NCBI GenBank assembly: GCA_036273735.1
Contig: DASUHA010000106.1
Location: forward strand, 1 to 64,000
DNA length: 64,000 bases
Source of the DNA: 13-2-20CM-66-19 sp036273735
GTDB lineage: Bacteria > Pseudomonadota > Gammaproteobacteria > Steroidobacterales > Steroidobacteraceae
Direction: 5' to 3'
A model generated the notes under the pieces. The model ran no database searches, was not told the origin of the DNA, and was given only the letters and a program-made list of their open reading frames with translations. The translations under genes and the position numbers were made by a program. Positions 9,075-17,099 of the stretch are shown here, piece by piece (positions within the stretch are counted from its first letter, which is position 1; every line of letters starts with the position of its first letter).

Positions 9075-9703
9075 TGGGGACCATCCCGTCGGCCGACGGC
9101 TTCCACCATCGCATTCACTTTGGCCGCGAAGACGTCGACATCGAGGTGCGGAAACTGCTTGGTGTGAGGCAACCCTCCGAGCTGGTGCATGAGAAAAGCA
9201 GGCTCGGGTGGCGTCGCGTCGCTCCAGGTGGCATCAGGTCGATAGATGAGCCACGTGTCCCACGCATACACCCAGCGATGGCCATTCCAGTAATGCAGTA
9301 CGTGCGACATCTCCCGACCGAAATCACCCGTCGGATTCCAGTAGAGCCTCGAAGTCGAAGATCGCAGTAGCGCCGCTGCTGCCGGAATGTCTTTGGCCCG
9401 GCCGCCGATGACCGGCTCGAATACGACGTATACCTTGACCGGCGCACCCGCACCCAGCTTCGAGAGGAGATCGCCCATGTCAGCCAATCCGCGCAGGCAC
9501 CCCGGACAGATGGGGTCCACGAGGAATACGAGTTTTACTGCGCCGCGGTTGCGATTGAAGTCTTCGCGCAGCGGCTGCTCGTCGGTGTTGAGCACGGTGT
9601 AACGGACGTCGGCGATCGTAGCGCCCTGGCTTTGGCCGCACCCTGTAAGAGGAAGTGCGGTCATGATGGCGACCATCGTCGGCAGAAACCTCGGCCGTTG
9701 CAT
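9071..9703 (-). CDS. Thioredoxin-fold lipoprotein in the mer-like operon
   Basis: The 210-residue protein has a short hydrophobic signal ending in a lipobox, LPLTGC (Cys22), so it is probably anchored in the periplasm. After it comes a thioredoxin-like strand and active site, LVFLVDPICPGCLRGL, with a CPGC pair at Cys66/Cys69, then KVYVVFEPV and a C-terminal region typical of redoxin or TlpA-like folds. A GTG at 9706 lies directly in front of the ATG at 9703; both are served by a GGAGA ribosome site, and the ATG has the better spacing. It sits 13 bp after merT and overlaps the GDCCVxC gene by four bases. It could deliver or reduce a thiol-reactive metal for MerT, replacing MerP, but that is inference. 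Confidence 0.82.
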   Translation of the reverse strand: MQRPRFLPTMVAIMTALPLTGCGQSQGATIADVRYTVLNTDEQPLREDFNRNRGAVKLVFLVDPICPGCLRGLADMGDLLSKLGAGAPVKVYVVFEPVIGGRAKDIPAAAALLRSSTSRLYWNPTGDFGREMSHVLHYWNGHRWVYAWDTWLIYRPDATWSDATPPEPAFLMHQLGGLPHTKQFPHLDVDVFAAKVNAMVEAVGRRDGPQ

Positions 9704-9716
9704 CACGTTGTCTCCA

Positions 9717-10070
9717 TTACCAAAACGATGCCAGGCTCGGCAGATAGGAAGCGATGTCGATGCAGATGACGAAGAATGCCGCTATCCACAAAGTGATGCG
9801 CAGCCTTTTGCGATCTTCGGCCGGGCAAGCCTCGCCCGTTGCAGTGGGGCCCATGCGATAGGCGTACCAGAAAGCCACCCCGATCAGCAGGACTGTCAAC
9901 GCCACGATCGGGGAGTGTAGGCCGGCCAGTCTCGCGAGCATCACGGCCCCGCTCACGCCGAGTAGACCCACCGCCCAGGGAGCTACGCAACAGGCGCCGA
10001 GGGCGAGCGCCAATCCGCTCAGGGCAACGGCCCCGCCGGTCACACCGAGAACCTTGGGTCTGTCACTCAC
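9717..10070 (-). CDS. merT: MerT-like mercuric ion transporter
   Basis: The 117-residue membrane protein has three hydrophobic segments. The first contains the vicinal cysteine pair GACCVAPW (Cys27-Cys28), the MerT signature that accepts Hg(II) within helix 1. Cys82 lies in the loop after helix 2, where MerT normally has a second thiol site, and Cys103 is in helix 3. Translation starts at a GTG (10070) behind a clear GGAGGG site. It is the first gene after a MerR-type promoter. No merP or merA follows. In the classical pathway MerT brings Hg(II) into the cell for reduction by MerA, so the fate of the metal is open. Confidence 0.85.
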   Translation of the reverse strand: MSDRPKVLGVTGGAVALSGLALALGACCVAPWAVGLLGVSGAVMLARLAGLHSPIVALTVLLIGVAFWYAYRMGPTATGEACPAEDRKRLRITLWIAAFFVICIDIASYLPSLASFW

Positions 10071-10133
10071 CGCTGCCCTCCGGAATATTTCGCTGCGACC
10101 CGTAAGCCTGTCGCCATACCTGCTGTTGGCGTA

Positions 10134-10164
10134 ACCTTAGGTCCGTAGTCGACTACGGAGTCAA
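10134..10164 (-). promoter_or_regulatory. MerR-regulated promoter of the merT operon
   Basis: Read on the minus strand there is a -35 TTGACT (10159-10164), a 19-bp spacer and a -10 TAAGGT (10134-10139). Nineteen base pairs is the overlong spacing typical of promoters that MerR activates by DNA distortion. The spacer holds a perfect 16-bp palindrome, CCGTAGTCGACTACGG (10143-10158), closely matching the Tn21/Tn501 mer operator. The -35 lies next to the merR start codon, so MerR bound here should also repress its own gene. Confidence 0.92.
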
Positions 10165-10165
10165 T

Positions 10166-10570
10166 ATGGCAGAGCGCTGCACCATCGGCACCCTGGCCCG
10201 GCGGGCTGGAGTCAATGTAGAAACCATCCGTTACTACCAGCGTAGGGGGCTCGTGCCCGAGCCGGTGAAACCGCTGGGCGGCATCCGTAACTATGCGCCG
10301 GAGCATGTGCAACGGCTTCGTTTCATCAGGCGAGCGCAGCAGCTGGGTTTCAGTCTGGAAGAGGTTGCGGATCTGCTGTCCCTCGAGGATGGCCTCCATT
10401 GCCATGAGGTGGAAGAGATCGCCGGGCAGAAGCTGGCGGCGGTGCGCGAGCGGATCGCGCAGCTCACCACGATGGAACGCGCCCTGGCGAGGCTGATCAG
10501 GAAATGCAGCAGCAACAAGGGCAAGGTGCGCTGTCCGCTGATCTCGGCACTGGAAAGCGCGACGGATTGA
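10166..10570 (+). CDS. merR: Hg(II)-responsive transcriptional regulator MerR
   Basis: The 134-residue protein has the MerR helix-turn-helix (TIGTLARRAGVNVETIRYYQRRGLV) and a dimerisation helix. The three mercury ligands are all present: Cys79 (LHCHE), Cys114 (RKCSS) and Cys123 (VRCPL), at the spacing of the Bacillus and Tn501 proteins. This separates it from ZntR, CueR and SoxR types. The ATG has a GGAG ribosome site that overlaps the merT -35 region. MerR should repress the divergent merT operon without Hg(II) and activate it when the metal binds. Confidence 0.95.
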   Translation: MAERCTIGTLARRAGVNVETIRYYQRRGLVPEPVKPLGGIRNYAPEHVQRLRFIRRAQQLGFSLEEVADLLSLEDGLHCHEVEEIAGQKLAAVRERIAQLTTMERALARLIRKCSSNKGKVRCPLISALESATD

Positions 10571-10573
10571 ACG

Positions 10574-10607
10574 ATCGCATAGGGAGGGGGCCTATGCGAT
10601 ACTGGGG
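10574..10607 (+). promoter_or_regulatory. Probable operator of the RcnR/FrmR-type repressor
   Basis: A perfect inverted repeat, ATCGCATAGG (10574-10583) and CCTATGCGAT (10591-10600), flanks a G-rich centre GAGGGGG. It is followed by TACTGGGG (10600-10607). RcnR/FrmR-family proteins bind a G tract flanked by AT-containing inverted repeats, and RcnR sites carry a TACT-G tract. The site ends 3 bp before the repressor start codon. Binding is inferred. Confidence 0.72.
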
Positions 10608-10609
10608 CC

Positions 10610-10888
10610 ATGTCCCATACGATTCGTGAGAAGCAGAAGCTCCTGGCGAGAGTGCGACGTATCCGCGGCCAGGTCGAGGCGATCGAGCGGGCGCTGGAGA
10701 GCGAGGCCGGCTGCGAGCAGGTCATGCACCTGCTCGCCAGCACCCGCGCAGCCATGGCAGGGTTGACCGCGGAAGTCGTGGAGGATCACGTCCGCACGCA
10801 CCTCGTGGAGCCGAAGCGCCAGTCCGCAGCGCAGCGGCAGGAGGCCGCGGAAGCGCTGCTGTCAGTGATCCATAGCTACTTGCGGTGA
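10610..10888 (+). CDS. RcnR/FrmR (DUF156) family metal-sensing repressor
   Basis: The 92-residue all-helical protein belongs to the CsoR/RcnR/FrmR family (KQKLLARVRRIRGQVEAIERAL). The ligand fingerprint His3, Cys35, His60 and His64 is present at exactly the RcnR positions, pointing to Ni(II)/Co(II) rather than the Cu(I) fingerprint of CsoR or the formaldehyde sensor FrmR. The next gene is a DmeF-type cobalt/nickel exporter 9 bp downstream, which fits the DmeR role described for such pairs. It probably represses itself, dmeF and the following small membrane gene through the inverted repeat at 10574-10600. Confidence 0.88.
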   Translation: MSHTIREKQKLLARVRRIRGQVEAIERALESEAGCEQVMHLLASTRAAMAGLTAEVVEDHVRTHLVEPKRQSAAQRQEAAEALLSVIHSYLR

Positions 10889-10897
10889 GGTCGCTTC

Positions 10898-11962
10898 GTG
10901 TCTCCCCCAGAGTCAGTCTTCTTTCAGGAAGGGCACAGCCACGCCTTTCTCGGCGAGGGGTATGTACGGGCGGAGCGCCGGGCCTGGGCCGTGATCTGGC
11001 TCTGCGGACTCACCATGGCCCTCGAGATCGTGGGTGGCATCTCCTTCGGGTCGCTCGCGCTGGTCGCCGATGGATTGCACATGTCCACCCATGCCAGCGC
11101 CCTGCTCCTGACGGCGCTCGCGTATCGCTACGCGCGTCGGCACGCGGGCGACCGTCGATTTACTTTCGGCACCGGTAAGCTCGGCGACCTGGCGGGTTTC
11201 ACCTCGGCAGTCATCCTGGCGATGATCGCTGCGTTGATCGGCTATGAGGCCGTCAACCGGTTCGTTCATCCCATAGCCATCCATTTCCGCGAAGCCATCC
11301 CGATTGCCGCTCTCGGGCTCGCCGTCAATCTGGCATCCGCTTGGCTGTTGTCGGGCGCAGGTCATCAACATCACGGACACGGACAGGGATGCGGGCACGG
11401 ACATGGTCACGGGCACGAACAGGTGCACGATCACGATCGCGTACCAGAACACGGGCACCACCACGGCGATGAGCATGGGCACGTTCACGGTCAGGCAACG
11501 CCTGCGCACGAGTCGCATGTTCACGCCCTCGGTAGGGTTAGCCGCGACAACAACATGCGTGCGGCGGTCATCCACGTCGCCGCCGACGCTGCGGTCTCGG
11601 TGCTCGTGATCGTCGGCCTCCTGCTCGCCCGAGCGTTCGGCTGGCTGTGGATGGACCCATTGGCCGGCACGGCCGGCGCCTTGGTCATTGCCAGCTGGTC
11701 ATTCGGCCTGATCCGGGACGCGGCGGGCGTGTTGCTCGACATGAGCCCTGATCGGGCGTTGGAGGAAAGAATTCACGGCGCGGTGCGGGCACAGGGCGAC
11801 CAGCTGACCGATCTGCATGTCTGGCGATTGGGTCCTGGACATCTCGGTGCGATCCTGGCCGTCGAGACTCACGAAGCCCGCGGGCCCGAGTTCTACCGGG
11901 AAAAGCTCAGCCACTTGCCGATGCTCTCCCACGTCACCGTGGAAATTCATCGAGCGGGGTGA
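10898..11962 (+). CDS. dmeF: CDF family Co(II)/Ni(II) efflux transporter DmeF
   Basis: The 354-residue protein is a cation diffusion facilitator with about six membrane helices. The zinc-site-like motifs are visible: VADGLHMSTHASALL in helix 2 and HVAADAAVSVLVIVG in helix 5. Between helices 4 and 5 is a long His-rich loop (about residues 150-205, many HGHG and HDHD units), typical of DmeF. It starts with GTG at 10898. The cytoplasmic C-terminal domain (about residues 275-354) contains LTDLHVWRLGPGHLGAILAVE. It should export Co(II)/Ni(II) in exchange for protons. The RcnR-type repressor upstream supports that substrate range. Confidence 0.92.
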   Translation: MSPPESVFFQEGHSHAFLGEGYVRAERRAWAVIWLCGLTMALEIVGGISFGSLALVADGLHMSTHASALLLTALAYRYARRHAGDRRFTFGTGKLGDLAGFTSAVILAMIAALIGYEAVNRFVHPIAIHFREAIPIAALGLAVNLASAWLLSGAGHQHHGHGQGCGHGHGHGHEQVHDHDRVPEHGHHHGDEHGHVHGQATPAHESHVHALGRVSRDNNMRAAVIHVAADAAVSVLVIVGLLLARAFGWLWMDPLAGTAGALVIASWSFGLIRDAAGVLLDMSPDRALEERIHGAVRAQGDQLTDLHVWRLGPGHLGAILAVETHEARGPEFYREKLSHLPMLSHVTVEIHRAG

Positions 11963-11966
11963 GCCC

Positions 11967-12326
11967 ATGCGCGAAAGCATCCCATATCCGCTCATGCCCA
12001 TACTCAGGGCCTCAGGCCTCTATGCCGTCACCGCAGTGGCGGAGATTCTCGGGTGCTACCTGGCCTATCTCTGGCTCAAACGGGGAGGATCGCCCTGGCT
12101 GCTGATCCCCGCTTTCGTGAGCCTGGCGCTCTTCGCCTGGCTTCTGACTCTCCAACCGACCGCCGCGGGGCGCGTATACGCGGCGTATGGTGGTGTCTAT
12201 ATCGGCGTTGCGATCCTGTGGCTATGGCTCGTCGACGGGGTTCGGCCGACGGCTTGGGATCTCGTGGGAGCCTCCGTCGCCGTTGCGGGGATGATCATCA
12301 TCATGCTTGGACCGCGCCATGCGTGA
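11967..12326 (+). CDS. YnfA/UPF0060 family small membrane protein
   Basis: The 119-residue protein has four transmembrane helices and the UPF0060 pattern: LYAVTAVAEILGCYLAYLWLKRGGSPWLL, AAGRVYAAYGGVYIGVAILWLW and DGVRPTAWDLVGASVAVAGMIIIMLGPR. YnfA proteins resemble small multidrug-resistance exporters in fold. I chose the ATG at 11967, four bases after the dmeF stop, as this gives the family length; the frame is open further upstream inside dmeF. Co-transcription with dmeF is likely, so it may take part in the same metal or cation response. The substrate is unknown. Confidence 0.9.
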   Translation: MRESIPYPLMPILRASGLYAVTAVAEILGCYLAYLWLKRGGSPWLLIPAFVSLALFAWLLTLQPTAAGRVYAAYGGVYIGVAILWLWLVDGVRPTAWDLVGASVAVAGMIIIMLGPRHA

Positions 12327-12510
12327 GGGTCTGCGCCGGCTCGCTGGTCCGGGCAGACGCCGCTCGATATCGCCGAGCGGGCTGGCCGGTATCGCAGCCT
12401 GGCTGGCGCAGAAAGGTGCCAACCGGCGAGGCAGCTCCGGATCCTAACAGAGCTTCGGCAGGCGGCACCGCCTCTGTGTCAGGTCATTGCAGCCAGGGAG
12501 CCGCGCGCAC

Positions 12511-12801
12511 TCATGCCTTTTTCTTGTTCCGGCTCGCAACGCCCCTGATGTAGCTGCTCTTGGTCCTCCGGGCTGTGGCTCCGGGATCTTCATCGTCTCC
12601 GAGGGCGGAGTGCAGTACGCGCAGTGCGGGCTCGCCTACGCTTGCAAGAGCGGCGCCCATCGCCGCGGCCAGGAACCCCAGCCACCAATGCAGCCGGTCT
12701 CCAGGTCCCAACGAGGCGATCTTCTTCCGTTGCGCCGTCAGCGCAGACATCGCGCATTCGTGTCCCTCCTCGAGCGCCTGCTCCTCACTCTGCTCACTCA
12801 T
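12511..12801 (-). CDS. Hypothetical small protein with one membrane helix
   Basis: A 96-residue frame begins MSEQSEEQALEEGHECAMSA, has one hydrophobic segment (WWLGFLAAAMGAALASV, about residues 40-57) and a basic tail (SYIRGVASRNKKKA). A G-rich run precedes the ATG at 12801. I recognise no family. Codon use looks natural, but the case for a real gene is moderate. Confidence 0.45.
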   Translation of the reverse strand: MSEQSEEQALEEGHECAMSALTAQRKKIASLGPGDRLHWWLGFLAAAMGAALASVGEPALRVLHSALGDDEDPGATARRTKSSYIRGVASRNKKKA

Positions 12802-12898
12802 ACACCCCCCGATCAGGACCATCTCGTGCCTGGAAGCGCCAGCGCACGATCATACTCAATCCCCGCGCGCGGTGCCGATGGGTGATAGCCGGCCGGAC

Positions 12899-13615
12899 CT
12901 ACTGAATTCCAGCCCGCTCCGCCCGCAGGAGGACGGGAGAGCCGGCGATTGCGGTCAGCCCAATGGCCCGGCTTGCCGACTCGGCCGCCCGCAGGGGTGC
13001 TGCCGAGCCGCAGACGCGGTGCAGAGCCATGGGCAGCACGAACTGCTTCGATGCGGCGCCCTTTCTGTAGCCGTGCGACTGAAGAACTCGGTTCAGCTCG
13101 CGGGCGGAGAAACTGCGGTACGTGCGGGTATTGCCCTCGAGTCTCTTTTTGACCTTGAAAAAGAGCGGTGTGAGTGCGTTGATGCCGGAGGTGCTCGGAT
13201 AGTCGACGATGACCCACCGCGCCGAGACGCGACAGAGCTCCCCCAGAAATCGCTGCCAGTCCTCCATGTGCGACAGCAACCGCACGGAAGTCACCAGCTC
13301 GAAACTGGCATCCGCAAAGGGCAGATGGAGGATGTCGGAACAGACGAACTCGCAGTCGCGCTTTCCGTGCAGGACGCGCAGGTTGTGGCCACATTCCTCG
13401 CTGCTTCCGACCACCGTGACCGACCATCCCAGGGACCGCAACGGATCGACGAGCTGTCCGTGGGCGCCGCCGACATCCAATACGCGTCCGGGCGGGCAAT
13501 CGCGCAGAGTGCGAACCAGCGCGTTTTCCTGGACCTTGAGAAGGTAGTGCCCGGCGCGCCCGGAAAAGCGCCGCGCATATCCGGCGGAAGAGGTCTCGAC
13601 GTCGGGATGGTTCAC
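12899..13615 (-). CDS. Class I SAM-dependent methyltransferase
   Basis: The 238-residue protein has the Rossmann-type methyltransferase core: motif I VLDVGGAHGQLV (about residues 44-55), an acidic end of strand 2 region (VTVVGSSEECGHN), motif II/III around CSDILHLPFADASFELVTSVRLLSHM, and VIVDYP for strand 5. The N-terminus (SSAGYARRFSGRAGHYLLKVQE) resembles class I enzymes that act on lipids or small molecules. The substrate cannot be named. It stands alone between two minus-strand genes of unknown role. Confidence 0.85.
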   Translation of the reverse strand: MNHPDVETSSAGYARRFSGRAGHYLLKVQENALVRTLRDCPPGRVLDVGGAHGQLVDPLRSLGWSVTVVGSSEECGHNLRVLHGKRDCEFVCSDILHLPFADASFELVTSVRLLSHMEDWQRFLGELCRVSARWVIVDYPSTSGINALTPLFFKVKKRLEGNTRTYRSFSARELNRVLQSHGYRKGAASKQFVLPMALHRVCGSAAPLRAAESASRAIGLTAIAGSPVLLRAERAGIQ

Positions 13616-13705
13616 TGACGGCCCGTGGAGCTGACCGCCTCAGGGCGGGTGCCAACGTGCGCCCGATTCAGCAATCGGCATGCCCATCCCGCTTGAGCGC
13701 AGCCG

Positions 13706-14686
13706 TTAGTGCTCGCTGCGGAACTCGCTCATCATCTGCGCCTGTATGTTGCCTTTCTCGAGATCGGGAACCAGCTTCAGATCTGCGCGGTACAGGGCTT
13801 TGAGGAGCGCCAGGTCGCCGGCGGTGATCGCGTCGGGCTTGTCATGACTGCGGCAACTCGGCGACATCAGGTCGAGTATGCTCGGCAGCGGGTCACAGAC
13901 ATCCAGCGACTGGACCATGCTGAGGGCCACGACGGCCACGTAGTCGGAAATCGAGCCGACGGGGTAGCCGGCGACTTTTCCCGTGTCTGCCACGATGAAT
14001 ACGTTGACGATTTCACTGGTGCATTCGGTCGACAATCGGCTACCCGGAGCGCATCCCGGCACCGTTCCTGCCGCCAGGAGGTCATTCGGCCCCCACATGT
14101 TGTGAGCCCACGTCTGGTCACCGGCTCTCCCGCCCCACTGGCCTCGGGTGGCCGTCACGTACCAACCCTGGATCGGATGAGTGACTTCCTTCAGTTGCGT
14201 CATTTGCGAGTGATAATGCATTCCGAGCATGTCGGGATAGGCCTTCGCGATCGCGTCCATCGCCACCTGCGGCTGGGTCGTGAACAGGATTTCGATGTTG
14301 ACCCTGCAGCGGCTGTCCGATGCAACCGGCGCTCCAGCACTCGCGGCGATTGCCCGTAGACGCGTGGCGATGAACTCGCTGAATCCCGGGGAGAGTCCGC
14401 TGACCACCGGACAGACCGGCGTGCGCCAGCGCGTGAGTTGGCCCAGCGCGACGGACAGCGCGGCGTGGTGCGCGATGAAGTGAGGAACGCTGGGTCCGGC
14501 GAGCTGCTGAGCCGTCGGAGGCCTGGGCGCCGTCACGGTGACATTTGGGAGCGATTGCGTGGCACCGGAATCGGATTGCGCCTGACCTATGACCGGCGCG
14601 CAGAAGAGGAGGCACGCCGCTGAGAGAATCCGCATTGCCGCGCGGTTGGCCGCCCATGGCCGAGTGGTCAGTGCCGATATCTTCAT
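13706..14686 (-). CDS. Exported protein of unknown function
   Basis: The 326-residue protein begins at the ATG at 14686, which gives a signal peptide ending in IGQAQS. A mature region with six or more cysteines follows (CPVVSG, SRCRVNIEILF, PGCAPGSRLSTECTS, DVCDPLPS, SPSCRSHDKP), suggesting disulfides in the periplasm. Segments such as RCRVNIEILFTTQPQVAMDAIAK and ITAGDLALLKALYRADLKL look conserved and resemble exported proteins of unknown function in alphaproteobacteria and xanthomonads, from memory. No catalytic motif is recognised. Confidence 0.8.
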   Translation of the reverse strand: MKISALTTRPWAANRAAMRILSAACLLFCAPVIGQAQSDSGATQSLPNVTVTAPRPPTAQQLAGPSVPHFIAHHAALSVALGQLTRWRTPVCPVVSGLSPGFSEFIATRLRAIAASAGAPVASDSRCRVNIEILFTTQPQVAMDAIAKAYPDMLGMHYHSQMTQLKEVTHPIQGWYVTATRGQWGGRAGDQTWAHNMWGPNDLLAAGTVPGCAPGSRLSTECTSEIVNVFIVADTGKVAGYPVGSISDYVAVVALSMVQSLDVCDPLPSILDLMSPSCRSHDKPDAITAGDLALLKALYRADLKLVPDLEKGNIQAQMMSEFRSEH

Positions 14687-14831
14687 GTTGATATCTCGGG
14701 GCGATGAATCGCAGCGAGTATACCCCCGTAGCACCCCGTCCGCGAGCGCGTTGCCGGCCTTGAATCCATCCAATACCGCCGCAAGGGAGCTCGGCTAAGG
14801 TCGAGTTCCGTCACGCGCCGGATGACTCAAA

Positions 14832-15272
14832 ATGCCTCTGGAAACCACCGTGTTGGAACTCGAAATAGGTAGCACGCGCTTCTCCGCCACGCTGCGCGAT
14901 GATCTGGCGCCGCAGTCGTGCGAGCGTTTGATGACCGTGCTGCCCTATCGAGCCAAGATCATACATGCCCGCTGGAGCGGCGAAGCGCTTTGGTCACCCC
15001 TCGGTGAGACGTGGCCCGCCGGCCTGCGCTTGCCGCGCGAGAATGCAACGTGTCAGCCGAATCCGGGCGAGGTCTTGCTCTATGCCGGCGACCTCAGCGA
15101 GCCGGAGCTCCTGATCCCGTATGGCGCGGTGCGCTTCGCCTGCAAGGGCGGAATGCTCGAGGGCAATCCCGTACTGACGATCGATGACCCGATCTCGGCT
15201 CTCGCCGAGATCGGTCGTCAGGCCCTGTGGAACGGCGGGATGAGCTTCAGGCTCGGGAAAAGACACGCGTAA
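14832..15272 (+). CDS. DUF3830 family (cyclophilin-like fold) protein
   Basis: The 146-residue protein matches DUF3830: LELEIGSTRFSATLRDDLAPQSCERLMTVLPYRAKIIHARWSGEALWSPLG, then a PNPGEVLLYAGDLSEPELLIPYG segment and a C-terminal GNPVLTI region. The fold is cyclophilin-like without known isomerase residues. It runs toward the amidase gene and ends 15 bp from it. DUF3830 genes are often near amidohydrolases and amidases, so a shared pathway is possible though the genes are convergent here. Confidence 0.78.
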   Translation: MPLETTVLELEIGSTRFSATLRDDLAPQSCERLMTVLPYRAKIIHARWSGEALWSPLGETWPAGLRLPRENATCQPNPGEVLLYAGDLSEPELLIPYGAVRFACKGGMLEGNPVLTIDDPISALAEIGRQALWNGGMSFRLGKRHA

Positions 15273-15287
15273 GAAATGGGTCGTGCC

Positions 15288-17099
15288 TCAGGCAAACCCG
15301 GGAGGACGCTGGTCCTCCACTGCGAGCGCACGCTCCAGGGCGAGCCCGACGCGGCCGAGCGTCCCTTCATCGAACAGGCGTCCCACCAGGGTAATGCTGT
15401 GCGGTACGCGCCGCGGCGGATCGAAGCGCGGTAGCGGGTGATGCGGGTCGGGTGCCCAGTCGCTGCGGGCCTGACTGACGGACATGAAACCCGCTCGCAG
15501 CGTCAACGACGGGTAGCCGGTGAAATTGCCGATGGTCAGCATTTCGTCGCGCAGTGAAGGTACGAGGAGCACATCGACTTTCGAGAAGAGTTTATCCATC
15601 TGCTGAGCCACCGCGCGCCGGAAGCGATCGGCCTGTACGAAATCGACGGCCGACACGAAGCGGGCCTGACGGAACGTGTTGGGCCACGCATCGGGCGTCT
15701 GCATCGTCATTTGATCGGCCTTGCCGCTGAGCGTCAGCTCCTCGAAAGCCGCACCCGCCTCGGCGAAGAGGATGGCGTTGAGCGAGTCGTAAGGCCAGTC
15801 AGGGAGCGCTACTTCCACGGGCTCGAGGCCGAGGGGCGTGAGCTGCTCCAGAGCGCGCCGGTCGACCTCCGTCGCCTCGCTCTGCCAGCGCGGGAAATAT
15901 CCCACCCGCAATCCTCTGATGCCGGCCCGAGCATCGAAATCGAGCGTGCTCGGCACACTGGAGAGGTCGCCTGCATCCGGTCCTGAGATCGCCTGAAGGA
16001 CGAGCAGCGTGTCTTCGACACTGCGGGTGATTGGCCCCAGCTTGTCGAGCGACCAGCACAATGTCATCGCTCCCGTCCGGGGCACACGTCCAAAAGTCGG
16101 GCGCAGCCCGCACACCCCGCAGCGGGTGCTCGGATCGGCGATGCTGCCCTCGGTCTCGCTGCCGATCGAGAAGCCGACCAGGCCGGCCGCGGTCGCGGCA
16201 CCGGGGCCGGCGCTCGAGCCGCCCGATCCCTCCTCGAGGAGCCAGGGATTCATGGTCTGGCCGCCGAACCAGACATCGTTCAGGGCCAATGCACCGAGGC
16301 TCAGTTTCGCGACGAGCACGGCCCCGGCCTCGTGCAGACGGTGTACGACGGCTGCATCCGTTGCCGGTACGCGATCCTTGAAGGGTTCCGCGCCATACGT
16401 GGTGCGGATGCCGGCGGTGTCCAGGAGATCCTTGGCTCCCCAGGGAATCCCGTGCAGGGGGCCACGATAGCGGCCCGCTGCGATTTCGCGGTCTGCCCGT
16501 CTCGCCTGCTCGAGCGCCAGATCACGGGTGAGGGTGATCACGCACTTCAGACGCGGGTCCCAGGTATGAATGCGTTGCAGGTAGAGCTCGGTCAACCGCT
16601 CCGATTTCAGTTGCCGCGACTGTACCCACCGGGCGAGCTTCCACAGCGGCGAGAAAGCAATGTCGGCATCGTTTGCGGGCAGAGGGCCCGGATCCCGACC
16701 GCTGCCCACGAACCGAGCCGGCCGGGATGCCGGACTCCGTCCGGAAAGCACCGGATTCCACCGGGAGTAGGGGGCGAGACTCGGCTCGAGATCGACTCTG
16801 CGAGGTCCCGTGCGGCGCTCGTAGAGCGGCGCCATGCTGACGCGCCAGTTCTCTGCGGCCTCCGCGCAATCCTTGGCGCTCATCTGCACTCGCATCAACT
16901 TTTCCGCCTCGGCGAAAGTGCCGGCCGTCACCTCCGGCCCGACGCCATTTGCAGTCCCAAATACCGGCGGTGAGCCGGACGGCAGACTACCTGCTGCAGC
17001 CGGCTTGGTGGCTCGCTTCGTGGCACTCTTCGAGGCACCAGCACCCGCACCGAGCAAGGCTGCGGACGACATGATGAATTCGCGCCGGGACTTCGACAT
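15288..17099 (-). CDS. Amidase signature family enzyme, probably Tat-exported
   Basis: From the ATG at 17099 the protein is 603 residues. It opens with SRREFIMSSAALLGAGAG, a twin-arginine-type signal. About 150 residues then precede the amidase-signature domain. The catalytic Ser-cisSer-Lys elements are visible: HGIPWGAKDLLDT (Lys), GGSSAGPGAATAAG (cis-Ser) and GSETEGSIADPS (nucleophile Ser). It should hydrolyse an amide bond outside the cytoplasm, with unknown substrate. The upstream open frame to 17357 lacks coding character, so I reject the longer start. Confidence 0.9.
   Translation of the reverse strand: MSKSRREFIMSSAALLGAGAGASKSATKRATKPAAAGSLPSGSPPVFGTANGVGPEVTAGTFAEAEKLMRVQMSAKDCAEAAENWRVSMAPLYERRTGPRRVDLEPSLAPYSRWNPVLSGRSPASRPARFVGSGRDPGPLPANDADIAFSPLWKLARWVQSRQLKSERLTELYLQRIHTWDPRLKCVITLTRDLALEQARRADREIAAGRYRGPLHGIPWGAKDLLDTAGIRTTYGAEPFKDRVPATDAAVVHRLHEAGAVLVAKLSLGALALNDVWFGGQTMNPWLLEEGSGGSSAGPGAATAAGLVGFSIGSETEGSIADPSTRCGVCGLRPTFGRVPRTGAMTLCWSLDKLGPITRSVEDTLLVLQAISGPDAGDLSSVPSTLDFDARAGIRGLRVGYFPRWQSEATEVDRRALEQLTPLGLEPVEVALPDWPYDSLNAILFAEAGAAFEELTLSGKADQMTMQTPDAWPNTFRQARFVSAVDFVQADRFRRAVAQQMDKLFSKVDVLLVPSLRDEMLTIGNFTGYPSLTLRAGFMSVSQARSDWAPDPHHPLPRFDPPRRVPHSITLVGRLFDEGTLGRVGLALERALAVEDQRPPGFA

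Noticed and set aside
11340..11520. Repeats within dmeF
   Set aside because: The repetitive CAC/GGC-rich DNA just encodes the His-Gly loop typical of DmeF.
12560..13618. 352-codon open frame on the plus strand
   Set aside because: Antisense to the methyltransferase, which has clear SAM-binding motifs.
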